From Bryobacterales bacterium KBS 96 (GTDB taxonomy: Bacteria > Acidobacteriota > Terriglobia > Bryobacterales > Bryobacteraceae), in NCBI GenBank assembly GCA_000381625.1, contig KB906767.1, forward strand, positions 2,272,629 through 2,336,628: a DNA stretch of 64,000 nt, read 5' to 3'. Below, one piece after another: positions 49,954 through 58,279 of this stretch. The stretch's first letter is position 1. Each line of letters begins with the position of its first letter. Under the pieces are notes generated by a model. That model saw nothing but the letters and a program-made list of their open reading frames with translations. It was not told where the DNA came from and searched no databases. The translations under genes and the position numbers were made by a program.

Positions 49954-52568
49954 TGTTGCCTCGCTGGTTGCGGCGCGACGATCGGGAAGTCAACCTCGAC
50001 AGGGAATTGAGCTTCCATATCGAAGAAAAAGTTGCCGAGTTGGTGCGCTCCGGTGTCAGCGAAGAAGACGCACGCCGCCGCGTCCGGCTGGAGTTCGGTG
50101 CCGCGGAGCAGGTCAAGGAGGAATGCCGGGACGTCCGGCCCGCATACTGGGCCGAAACGTTCCTGCGGGACATCCGCTATGCCTGGCGAAACCTACGCCG
50201 CAATCCTGGTTTCGCGGCTGTTGCGATTGCCACGCTGGCACTCGGTATCGGCGGCCTCACCGCCATGTTCAGCGCCTTTGATACGATCCTGATCCGTCCT
50301 CTGCCTTATGCGGACCCGAACCGCCTCGTCATGATCTGGGACGACCTGAGCAAATCCGACGATCGGACCAAATCCGACCCCGCGCCCGCCGAATGGTTGG
50401 AGTGGCGGCGCCTCAACACGGTTTTCACTGATATCGCCTCCACCCAGCCCACAGAAGCCACGCTATCCGGCGATGCCGCTCCCGAACAGGTCCCGGCACG
50501 CAAAGCCACAGGCAATCTCTGGAGTGTGCTGGGTGTGAAACCGCTGATCGGACGTGTCTTCAGCGAGGAAGAAGATCGGAACGGTGCGCGGGTGGCAGTG
50601 ATCAGCTACGGACTATGGCAGCGGCGCTATGGCGGGTCGCCCGACGTATTGGGCCGGAAGATCGACGTGAACGATACACCGTATGAAGTGATCGGCGTCA
50701 TGCCCCACGAATTCTACTTTCTACCCGCGCGTGATATCGACCTCTGGATGCCCGCGTCCTTTCCCGCCTGGATGCGGACGGCCTTCGGGTGGCACGACGA
50801 ACAGGTGGTTGCGCGCCTCAAGACCGGCGTGACACGGGAGCAGGCGGAGCAATCCATGGTCGCGCTGAGTCTGCAACTCACTGCAAAGGCCTTCCCGCGA
50901 CCGCACCAGACCATCGTGACATCGTTGCGCGAAGACATAGCGGGCAAGACACAAACCGCGCTAGTTGTCCTGCTGGCAGCATCGGCGGCGCTACTGTTGA
51001 TCGCCTGCGTTAATCTGGCGAATCTGCTGATGTCTCGCGGATTGGCACGCAGCCGGGAGTTGGCGGTTCGTGTGGCGCTTGGTGCGGGCCGTGGAAGATT
51101 GGCCGCGCAATTCCTTACCGAAAGTCTTGTGCTCGCCGGACTCGGCGCTCTTGCGGGGCTCGCGCTTGCCATGCCCGCGATGCGATTTCTCTCCAGGCTT
51201 GTGCCGGAAACCATGGGTCCGGTGCGGCTCACGCTGGACTGGCGTGTGCTCGCATTCTCCGCGGCATCGGCTATTGCCGCCGCATTGGCCTTCGGACTTG
51301 CGCCCGCCTTGCGCGGGTCATGGACGGGCCTGCAGCACGGGCTGCGCGAAGGCGGACGCGGCGCCGCGGGCGCGCGCAGTTACTGGTTCCAGCATTCGCT
51401 CATCGTGATCGAAACGGCCCTCGCGGTGATGCTGCTGACCAGCGGCGGCCTGCTGCTTGAGACCTTTCGGCATCTGCAGAATACGGACCTCGGTGTGCGG
51501 CGGGAAAAGCTGTTGACCTTTGAGATCCCGCTGTTCCGTTACAAGGAGTTCCATCGGCGCGATGCATTCCTCACTGCCGTTTTGGAAAAGATACGTGCGA
51601 TTCCCGGTGTGATCAATGCCGGCGCAACGTCACAACTCCCGCTGAAGCCGAACGACCTTTCCGCAACCTTCTATTGGATCGCCGGCCAACCACACGAGAG
51701 TGAGCGCAACCAGGTCGCGCTCATCCGGCTCGTGACTCGCGATTACTTCCCAACCATCGGCGCGCGTCTGCGCGAAGGCCGCTTCTTTGAGGAATCGGAC
51801 CGGCATTCGGACGCGCAGGTGGCGATTGTCAACGAAACTTTTGCGAATCGAAACTTTGCCGGGCGCTCCGCGATTGGTGCGCAATTCAAGTTCGGCGATA
51901 CCGGCGACAAGGGCTACTGGTACAGGATCGTCGGTGTCGTGAAAAAAATTCATGAGGTCGGAATGGAGGAAGCTGCACGACCCGCCGTCTACCTCCTGCA
52001 CGGGCAAGGTAACAAGCAACTCATGATCCCTCCTGGCGGAATCGCAGTTCGGACCGCAGTCGAGCCGGCGTCGATTGTCTCGGCAATCCGTCAGGCGATC
52101 TGGTCCATCGATAAGAACCAGCCCATGTGGCGCGTCCAGACTCTCAAAGACATATTTGCCCACCAATTGACCACGCCTACAGAAAGCACAGCGCTCATGG
52201 GCGCGTTCGCTCTGCTGGCGCTGCTGCTGGCGTCGATCGGACTGTACGGAGTGCTCTCGTACGCTGTCACGCAGCGCACCAGCGAAATCGGTGTGCGCAT
52301 AGCATTAGGCGCAACTTCCCGCGAGATACTGCTTACCTTTAGTAAACGCGGCTTGGTGTTGACGGTCGCCGGTCTCGCCATAGGCTTGGGCCTGTCAATA
52401 GTCACTTCGCGTTTCCTGAGCGCTCTGCTCTATGGCTTCCGGCCTGACCTCATCCCGACAATCACCGTCGTATCACTGATTCTTCTGAGCGTGGCACTTC
52501 TCGCGTGTCTGGGTCCCGCGCGTCGCGCATCGCGAGTCGATCCAGTGATTGCTCTACGGAGTGAATAG
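49950..52568 (+). CDS. ADOP-type ABC transporter permease
   Basis: An 872-residue member of the acidobacterial orphan permease group. The prefix domain is at residues 1-65 (LDRELSFHIEEKVAELVRSG, then EEDARRRVRLEFG). RYAWRNLRRNPGFAAVAIAT marks the first helix. The periplasmic MacB-like part follows, then FtsX 1 (NLANLLMSRGLARSRELAVR) and the C-terminal FtsX 2 (YAVTQRTSEIGVRIALGATS), ending RVDPVIALRSE. No ATPase is near. The upstream frame from 49890 overlaps PadR and is not used. An alternative ATG three bases later is possible. Confidence 0.94.
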   Translation: MMLPRWLRRDDREVNLDRELSFHIEEKVAELVRSGVSEEDARRRVRLEFGAAEQVKEECRDVRPAYWAETFLRDIRYAWRNLRRNPGFAAVAIATLALGIGGLTAMFSAFDTILIRPLPYADPNRLVMIWDDLSKSDDRTKSDPAPAEWLEWRRLNTVFTDIASTQPTEATLSGDAAPEQVPARKATGNLWSVLGVKPLIGRVFSEEEDRNGARVAVISYGLWQRRYGGSPDVLGRKIDVNDTPYEVIGVMPHEFYFLPARDIDLWMPASFPAWMRTAFGWHDEQVVARLKTGVTREQAEQSMVALSLQLTAKAFPRPHQTIVTSLREDIAGKTQTALVVLLAASAALLLIACVNLANLLMSRGLARSRELAVRVALGAGRGRLAAQFLTESLVLAGLGALAGLALAMPAMRFLSRLVPETMGPVRLTLDWRVLAFSAASAIAAALAFGLAPALRGSWTGLQHGLREGGRGAAGARSYWFQHSLIVIETALAVMLLTSGGLLLETFRHLQNTDLGVRREKLLTFEIPLFRYKEFHRRDAFLTAVLEKIRAIPGVINAGATSQLPLKPNDLSATFYWIAGQPHESERNQVALIRLVTRDYFPTIGARLREGRFFEESDRHSDAQVAIVNETFANRNFAGRSAIGAQFKFGDTGDKGYWYRIVGVVKKIHEVGMEEAARPAVYLLHGQGNKQLMIPPGGIAVRTAVEPASIVSAIRQAIWSIDKNQPMWRVQTLKDIFAHQLTTPTESTALMGAFALLALLLASIGLYGVLSYAVTQRTSEIGVRIALGATSREILLTFSKRGLVLTVAGLAIGLGLSIVTSRFLSALLYGFRPDLIPTITVVSLILLSVALLACLGPARRASRVDPVIALRSE

Positions 52569-52792
52569 AAAAGGCCAGAGGGGCGTTCCGCTCTTGTGGG
52601 ACGCCGAGCGGCTTGTCCGCCGCCGGCGCGCGTGGATCCGTGAGATCAGGGGCCATCGCTGCCCGATGTGGAGTTCAACATGAGATCTGGTTTTCGGCCA
52701 AAGATCCTCTATACGGGCAGTGTTCAGGAATCCACTTTGACGGTTTGTCGGCATCTCGGAGATTGAAGCGTAGCGCTTTTACCAGTTGGTTT

Positions 52793-54097
52793 CTATGAAG
52801 CGGGCTCCACCTCTAGCGTGAGGCCTCGAACGCGGATCACACGCACGGAAGCACCTGCAGGGACGGGCTTAGCGCTGATTGCGTTCCAGTATTCCCCATG
52901 AACAAAGACTTGTCCTTTTGGAGAAAGCTCCGTCAGCGCGACTCCGAGGGCGTCCTGCATGCCAGACGCGCCAGTCACCACGGGTTGCGCGCGTGTCCGG
53001 ATCACCAGCGAGACGAGAAGCGCGCAGATGATGGCGAACGGCAATGCTACAGAGATGGCTGTGCTGAGCCGGATGCGCATTTCCGGCGGCCCCTTAACCA
53101 GAAGCAGCGCTCCCAGAATCATGGAAACCACGCCCCCCGCCGCGAGTATGCCGTGTGAAACAAATTTGATCTCGAGCGCGAAGCATGCAAACGCGAGCAG
53201 CAGCAGCGCCACCCCAACCCAGTCGATCGGCAAAACGGCAAGCGCCATAAGACCGAGCAAGGCGAAAATGGCGCCTACCACGCCGGGAAAAATCAAGCCC
53301 GGCGATACAAATTCGACGTATATTCCGAAAGCACCTAAGATCAGCAGAATGAACGCGATATTGGGATCACTGATGGACGTGAGAATTCTTTCGCGAATAG
53401 TCGGTTCATAAGGTATTACTTGCGGCCGAGCCAAATGCAGCACTTGGTGTTTGCCGTCGAAGCGTACAATCTCACGCCCGTCAAGTTGTGCGAATAAATT
53501 CCGTTCATCGGGCGCGACCACGTCGATTAACTTATTCTTCAGCGCCTCGGCGGCAGTAAAAGATTTTGCTTCGAATACTGCCGTCTCTGCCAGCATCGCA
53601 TTTCGCCCGCGCTTCGCGCAAAGGCTACGCAGCAGCGCAGCCGCATCGTTCTCCACCTTCTTGCGCAAAACCGAGTCGATTTGCCGCCCGCTTAGCAGCA
53701 CCGGAGAGGAAGCGCCAGTATTTGTCCCATCGGCCATGGCTGCAATATCCCCTGCCTCGAGCAGAAAGAACCCGGCGGAAGCAGCACGTCCGCCGCTCGG
53801 CTCTACGTAACACGCCACTGGAACCGGAGAAGCAAGAATCTTTTCAATCGCCTCGCGAGTGGCATCGAGGACCCCGCCTGGCGTATTCAGGCGGATCAGA
53901 ACCAGGTCCGCCCTTTCCCGCTTCGCCAGATCGATGCCGCGCGCCAGGATCTCGACTGTGATCGGGTGGATGACGTTGTCCATCGAAATCGCGATCACGC
54001 GGCTCTCGGCAGAGACAGCCTGGGCCAGCAGGAAGGCGCAACCGAACGAAAGGCCTAGCTTCCTCACGGCGTTCTCTCTCGACGTCAGTTTTATCAC
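52793..54097 (-). CDS. NfeD-type membrane serine protease
   Basis: A ClpP-like membrane-bound protease of the NfeD/NfeD1b family, thought to act on membrane proteins such as stomatins. A signal-like N-terminus (VIKLTSRENAVRKLGLSFGC to AVSAES) is followed by the Ser-Lys protease domain with RLNTPGGVLDATREAIEKIL and PSGGRAASAGFFLLEAGDIA, where Ser is in RAASAG. About four membrane segments come next (residues 240-370), then the NfeD OB domain at the end (LTELSPKGQVFVHGEYWNAI). The frame opens to 54184, but its first 29 residues are basic and not signal-like; the GTG at 54097 is chosen. No stomatin gene is adjacent. Confidence 0.85.
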   Translation of the reverse strand: MIKLTSRENAVRKLGLSFGCAFLLAQAVSAESRVIAISMDNVIHPITVEILARGIDLAKRERADLVLIRLNTPGGVLDATREAIEKILASPVPVACYVEPSGGRAASAGFFLLEAGDIAAMADGTNTGASSPVLLSGRQIDSVLRKKVENDAAALLRSLCAKRGRNAMLAETAVFEAKSFTAAEALKNKLIDVVAPDERNLFAQLDGREIVRFDGKHQVLHLARPQVIPYEPTIRERILTSISDPNIAFILLILGAFGIYVEFVSPGLIFPGVVGAIFALLGLMALAVLPIDWVGVALLLLAFACFALEIKFVSHGILAAGGVVSMILGALLLVKGPPEMRIRLSTAISVALPFAIICALLVSLVIRTRAQPVVTGASGMQDALGVALTELSPKGQVFVHGEYWNAISAKPVPAGASVRVIRVRGLTLEVEPAS

Positions 54098-54270
54098 GGA
54101 TTCGCCGCCTAAGCGCACACCGTCACCGCGCTTCGTCTTGGGCTCGCAGAACCGACCATAGCGATAGACTCGCGCTTTGAGCACACCGGGTCCGGGAATT
54201 CAGTTGTCCGTACAGTCGGCTATGTTGCCCCGTGAAATCTCCGGTCGCCGGCAAGCAATCAAAGTGACGG

Positions 54271-54292
54271 GATGCGCGTTTCTCGTCAACTT
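54271..54292. repeat. Diverged third copy of the 29-nt repeat core
   Basis: The core TGCGCGTTTCTCGTCAACTT matches copies A and B at about 19 of 22 positions. It lies between the NfeD gene and the MocR gene in intergenic DNA. It supports a dispersed repeat family in this genome rather than a simple pair. Confidence 0.5.
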
Positions 54293-54408
54293 GACAGCCT
54301 TGCGAGGGTCGCAGTTGAGAAGCGGACTCCCTTTCCTTTCCGGATTCGATGAGTGACTTGGCGATTTGGCATTCGTTGAGAGAACTGGTCTCATCTCGCG
54401 AGGTCTGG

Positions 54409-55863
54409 TTAGCTCAATGACTTTGCGAGTCGAATGAGTCCTTGTCGTATCGCAAGCTCGTCGAATCCGCCAAAGCCGAGTAGCAACGCTTTCGGATCAG
54501 GACGTCTCAGGGTGCATCGATCGACGGCAAGAACCTCGATACCCTGGGCCGCCGCCAACTTTTCCGCCTGTCGTGAAGTCATTTCGTTTTTGAGGTACCC
54601 GATCGTGTAGAGACCTGCCCTGACGTTAGAGATCTCTAGCAACCCACCCAGATGTTGCTTGGCTCCTTCCATGAGCGTTGCGAGACGCTCAGCATACAGG
54701 TTCCGCATCCTCCGCAGATGACGTGCAAAATGCCCATCTACGATGAAGTCGCAGAGCACCGCCTGGTCAAAGGATGAATTCCGGAAGTCGGTTCGATAAC
54801 GCAAACTCACGAACGGATCTATTAGCGGATCAGGCAATATCACATAGCCCACGCGTAAGGCGGGAAATAGCGTCTTGCTGAACGATCCAATGAAGATAAC
54901 GCTTGAGTGATTGTCGAGGCTTTGCAGGGCGGGCACAGGCGCTCCCTCAAATCTATATTCGCTGTCATAGTCATCTTCGATAACAAAAGCGCCCGCGCGT
55001 GCAGCCCAGCTCAGTAGGGCCAGCCGCCGCTCGAGCGACATTGTTACGCACAACGGGAATTGGTGAGCCGGAGTTACGTAGGCTCCCTTCGCATTCGGGC
55101 TGATCCTGATTCCGGCAGAAACCGACAGCCCTTCATGATCGACTGCCACCGCAACAATCCTGGCTCGGGCATTGTCAAACGCGATTCCGGCTCCGAAGTA
55201 TCCAGGATCCTCCATCCATATCCGATCACCCCTCTTCAACAGCAAACGCGCCAGAAGATCGAGCGCCTGTTGTATCCCTGAGACGATGACGATTTGTTCC
55301 GCGGCGCATCTTACCCCACGTGACGTACGCAGATATTCGGCGATTGCCTCGCGCAACGGGCGATACCCACGGCGATCAGCCTCCTTCTTTAACCACGACC
55401 TGAAATTACGCGCCCGGCTTGCGGCAATACGCCCCCAAACCTCGGACGGGAATTCGTTGATGCCTGGAACCCCGATCCGAAAAGGGCGGACTCCTTTGGC
55501 AAAAGCCAGGTCAACCCAGGGTTGCGGCCGTTTATATGTCGAAATGACGCGATGAACGTATGCCGGGGGCGTGGTTGCCTGACGAACTGGCCGGGGCGCC
55601 TCCACACGATTGACCCACGTACCGAATCCAACACGCGAGGTGACATACCCGTCGGCTTGTAAACGCTCGAGAACGCTCACCACTGTGCCCCGGGAGAGTC
55701 CGTATTGTCTGGCGAAATCTCTTGATGACGGCAGCCTGGCGCCCGCCGCGAGCCGGCCTTCAAGAATGGCAGAGCGCAGTTCGCCATACAACCAGTTAGT
55801 CAGGGCTTGATGGCGCGTCCGGCTTTTGAGAGTGCGTTCGAACGAGCTGACGGCTTTTGGCAT
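54409..55863 (-). CDS. MocR/PdxR-type GntR regulator with aminotransferase domain
   Basis: A 484-residue transcription regulator. Residues 10-80 are a GntR winged helix (LRSAILEGRLAAGARLPSSR, then LSRGTVVSVLERLQADGYV). Residues 110-480 are a class I aminotransferase fold with the PLP Lys in FIGSFSKTLFPALRVGYVIL, DDYDSEYRFEGAPVPALQ and the ending GFGGFDELAIRQGLIRL. MocR proteins sense PLP or amino-acid-like ligands. The frame opens 14 codons earlier; MPKAVSSFERTL is preferred. Divergent from a membrane protein gene 140 bp away, its likely target. Confidence 0.92.
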   Translation of the reverse strand: MPKAVSSFERTLKSRTRHQALTNWLYGELRSAILEGRLAAGARLPSSRDFARQYGLSRGTVVSVLERLQADGYVTSRVGFGTWVNRVEAPRPVRQATTPPAYVHRVISTYKRPQPWVDLAFAKGVRPFRIGVPGINEFPSEVWGRIAASRARNFRSWLKKEADRRGYRPLREAIAEYLRTSRGVRCAAEQIVIVSGIQQALDLLARLLLKRGDRIWMEDPGYFGAGIAFDNARARIVAVAVDHEGLSVSAGIRISPNAKGAYVTPAHQFPLCVTMSLERRLALLSWAARAGAFVIEDDYDSEYRFEGAPVPALQSLDNHSSVIFIGSFSKTLFPALRVGYVILPDPLIDPFVSLRYRTDFRNSSFDQAVLCDFIVDGHFARHLRRMRNLYAERLATLMEGAKQHLGGLLEISNVRAGLYTIGYLKNEMTSRQAEKLAAAQGIEVLAVDRCTLRRPDPKALLLGFGGFDELAIRQGLIRLAKSLS

Positions 55864-56003
55864 TTCGAATGGTCCAGTAAAAATAGCGAAAATGGCTCTG
55901 TTCAATGAACCACTGCCGCGATACTATCACTTCTTGAAAGAGGAACGCATGTCTGTTACTGAGCTACGGCTTGCGGCTGAGAAGACTCGTGGGAGATCAA
56001 CAG

Positions 56004-56831
56004 ATGAAGGTTGGAATTTGGTTCTATGGCTTAGGCACCGCTCTCGCAGGCATTCTTGATATCGCGTGGCGTGCATTCGATGCCTCTCATCAACCCATCA
56101 AATCTCTGGGGAACGTTCCCGATCAAAACGTGCTGGCCTGCGTCGCAGGCGTCTGGCTAGTGGCGGCTGGCCTTGCAGTCCTGTGGAGGCGAAGTGCGAG
56201 GTTTGGCGTGGCGGCATCCGCCGCTGCCTACTTGACTTTTGCGGCCTTTTGGCTATGCCGATACTATGCGGGGATTCATGCGCTTGGCTGGCGAATCGAC
56301 GTCATACTCGGCGTTTCTTTCGGGCTTGCACAACAGCTAATGCTGGTCGCTCCGGCAGCAATCATTTATGTGTCCATCGCCTCAACGGATTCTCTGTTGG
56401 ACGCGAGAGCTACACTCGCAGCTCGCTGGATGTTGGGATTGCCCCCCATCGTTTTCGGCTTACTCCATCTCGTGGGCATTCACGTATTCGCGAGAATCGT
56501 CCCGCGGTGGATACCGTTTGGAGATTTTTGGGCGGTGCTGACAGGAATCGCATTTTTACTGGCAGGAGTTGCAATTTGCTCGGGAATTAAAGATGTCCTG
56601 GCCGCCAGGCTCCTTGCGTTGATGCTATTGCTGTTTGAAGGTCTTGTAGAAGTGCCTCCTATTTTTATCCGCTTGCATAATCAAGCGACATGGGGCGCCG
56701 CCGTATACAATTTGGCAGCGATAGGGGCCTGCTGGATATTCGCCGAGTTTCTCGCAAGCCGCGCAGATCGAGAACGAATCGATCCGGCGGGGAATATTGC
56801 GATGTCACGCCCTGATCGGGTTATTGCGTGA
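56004..56831 (+). CDS. Integral membrane protein, target of the MocR regulator
   Basis: A 275-residue protein with about eight hydrophobic segments and no soluble domain. The N-terminus is MKVGIWFYGLGTALAGILDI, with the helices QNVLACVAGVWLVAAGLAVL, RIDVILGVSFGLAQQLMLVA and RLLALMLLLFEGLVEVPPIF. The pattern of four paired helices recalls a duplicated DoxX-like protein. GGGAGA lies before the ATG, so this start is preferred to one 11 codons upstream. Function unknown. Confidence 0.75.
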   Translation: MKVGIWFYGLGTALAGILDIAWRAFDASHQPIKSLGNVPDQNVLACVAGVWLVAAGLAVLWRRSARFGVAASAAAYLTFAAFWLCRYYAGIHALGWRIDVILGVSFGLAQQLMLVAPAAIIYVSIASTDSLLDARATLAARWMLGLPPIVFGLLHLVGIHVFARIVPRWIPFGDFWAVLTGIAFLLAGVAICSGIKDVLAARLLALMLLLFEGLVEVPPIFIRLHNQATWGAAVYNLAAIGACWIFAEFLASRADRERIDPAGNIAMSRPDRVIA

Positions 56832-57118
56832 TTGGGTAACGCATTGTCGTCGATGGGCATTAGGATCGCATCCGCCCCGGTAGATGACTTCAGAGCAATG
56901 CGCTCATCGGCAGATTGCGAGCGGATCGTCAACCCGGCAATTGCACGTCAGAAGTCGGGACATGCACTCGCTTGGAGGGCAATGACGGGTTCTGCGCGTG
57001 TTCGTGAAGTTGATTCTTTGTCGCCGGTTTCATAGATCACAGCTTTTCAGCAGGAAGCTCGTGTCATGGCTTGCAACTCAACGCGCCCCTGAGGGGCCGA
57101 TGATTGGAAGGACGTCCG

Positions 57119-57612
57119 GTGCTGTCAGTTCGGAGAATCCTGCCGCAAAACCTTGATCTGTTCAAAACCGTCCGTCTGCATGCGTTGCAAGATTCGCCAT
57201 CTGCATTTGGCTCCACCTACCAACGAGAGGTGAACTTTTCCGATGAGGAATGGCGCGCTCGAATCGACCGATGGAACGGGGAGACGGGAGTCGGATTCTT
57301 GGCCATGGATCATGACGTGCTTGCGGAATCGGCGGAGCGCTTGTTAACCCGGCCGATCGCAACCGGGCTGAGCTAGTATCCATATGGACTGCACCCATGC
57401 ACCGCCGTAAGGGTGTCGCTAGTTTGCTCGTAAATGCGGTTATCGGGTGGATGCGTTCACACGATGTCAGCGCTTTGGTTCTGATGGTGACGAGCACGAA
57501 CCAGTCGGCCATTCGCTTTTATGCGCGCTTGGGGTTTCGAATGACAGGGCGAACGGAATCATATCCCAATGATCCGGCGATCACCGAATTAGAGATGGTT
57601 TGTTCGATTTAA
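57119..57612 (+). pseudogene. GNAT acetyltransferase, frameshifted
   Basis: An N-acetyltransferase of the GNAT superfamily. The start (GTG at 57119, LSVRRILPQNLDLFKTVRLH) runs through LQDSPSAFGSTYQREVNFSD to GFLAMDHDV. A missing base near 57320 then shifts the frame. The correct continuation CGIGGALVNPADRNRAELVS and SIWTAPMHRRKGVASLLVNA, with the acetyl-CoA loop RRKGVA, runs in the other frame to STNQSAIRFYARLGFRMTGR and the stop at 57612. The reconstructed length is about 165 residues. Substrate unknown. Confidence 0.82.
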
Positions 57613-57710
57613 CCGAGCCGCTTGGAACGGGACAAGCACGACTAAATTTCTGTGGAAGCATTGTCGGCCACCCGTCAATTAGCCTGTCAATCGGGAAACC
57701 GGGCGGCCAC

Positions 57711-57748
57711 TGTCCAGTTTGCCCGTAATCCTGCCACAATCCGGAAAC
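57711..57748. repeat. Imperfect repeat upstream of the PadR-permease pair
   Basis: Contains TTTGCCCGTAATCCTG and ACAATCCGGAAA. A related stretch lies at 60898-60940 just downstream of the permease (TTTGCCCGTAATACTG and GCAATCCGGAAA), in the same orientation. The pair brackets the PadR-ADOP unit at about 3.2 kb distance. A third partial match is the inverted repeat at 61854-61891 (GCAATCCGGA). Confidence 0.65.
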
Positions 57749-57901
57749 AATTCCGATGACGTCAACCTGGCATAAGCTCTCCGGTGATGCGAGTGCCTTT
57801 CTCTTTCGAGCACTGCGTGGTCCAACACCTGTTGTCTTGAGCGGCGATGGAAGGGCACGAGTTGCGCGTGCGGATTAGGCGCGCACAATCTGTTCAGATG
57901 C

Positions 57902-57930
57902 TTGCGGACGTAGTCTGGCGTATGTACAAT
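57902..57930 (+). promoter_or_regulatory. Promoter of the PadR-permease pair
   Basis: TTGCGG (57902-57907) and TACAAT (57925-57930) separated by 17 bp. The start point would be near 57937, about nine bases before the ATG at 57946, so the leader is very short. TATG (57921-57924) and CATA (57934-57937) form a small inverted motif, which could be the PadR site. Confidence 0.65.
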
Positions 57931-57945
57931 ATCCATATAACGCTT

Positions 57946-58272
57946 ATGCCTAAAAAGGAAATGCCTGCTGGTTCGCTGACCCTCTTGATTCTGCGCGTGC
58001 TCAACGCCGGGCCCTTGCATGGCTACGCGATCGCGCAACGGATTCATTCGTTGTCATGCGAAGTACTCCAGGTTGAAGAGGGCGCCCTCTATCCGGCTCT
58101 GCAAAAGCTGCTTCTGAAGGGCTGGGCGACCTCGGCGTGGGGCATCTCAGAGACCAATCGCAAAGTGCGTTTCTACAAGCTGACTGCCGCTGGCCGAAAG
58201 CAGCTTGCGTCCGAACTTTCCGGATACAACCGGGTAAACGAGGCCATTCAGGCCGTTCTGCGCAACGCTTGA
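57946..58272 (+). CDS. PadR family transcriptional regulator
   Basis: A 108-residue PadR repressor: MPAGSLTLLILRVLNAGPLH, then CEVLQVEEGALYPALQKLLL and the wing NRKVRFYKLTAAGRKQLASE. The frame is open further up, but MPKKEMPAGSLT is the natural start and the promoter lies just before it. The permease gene starts 7 bp after the stop. It should repress the pair. Confidence 0.93.
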   Translation: MPKKEMPAGSLTLLILRVLNAGPLHGYAIAQRIHSLSCEVLQVEEGALYPALQKLLLKGWATSAWGISETNRKVRFYKLTAAGRKQLASELSGYNRVNEAIQAVLRNA

Positions 58273-58279
58273 GGTTTAC

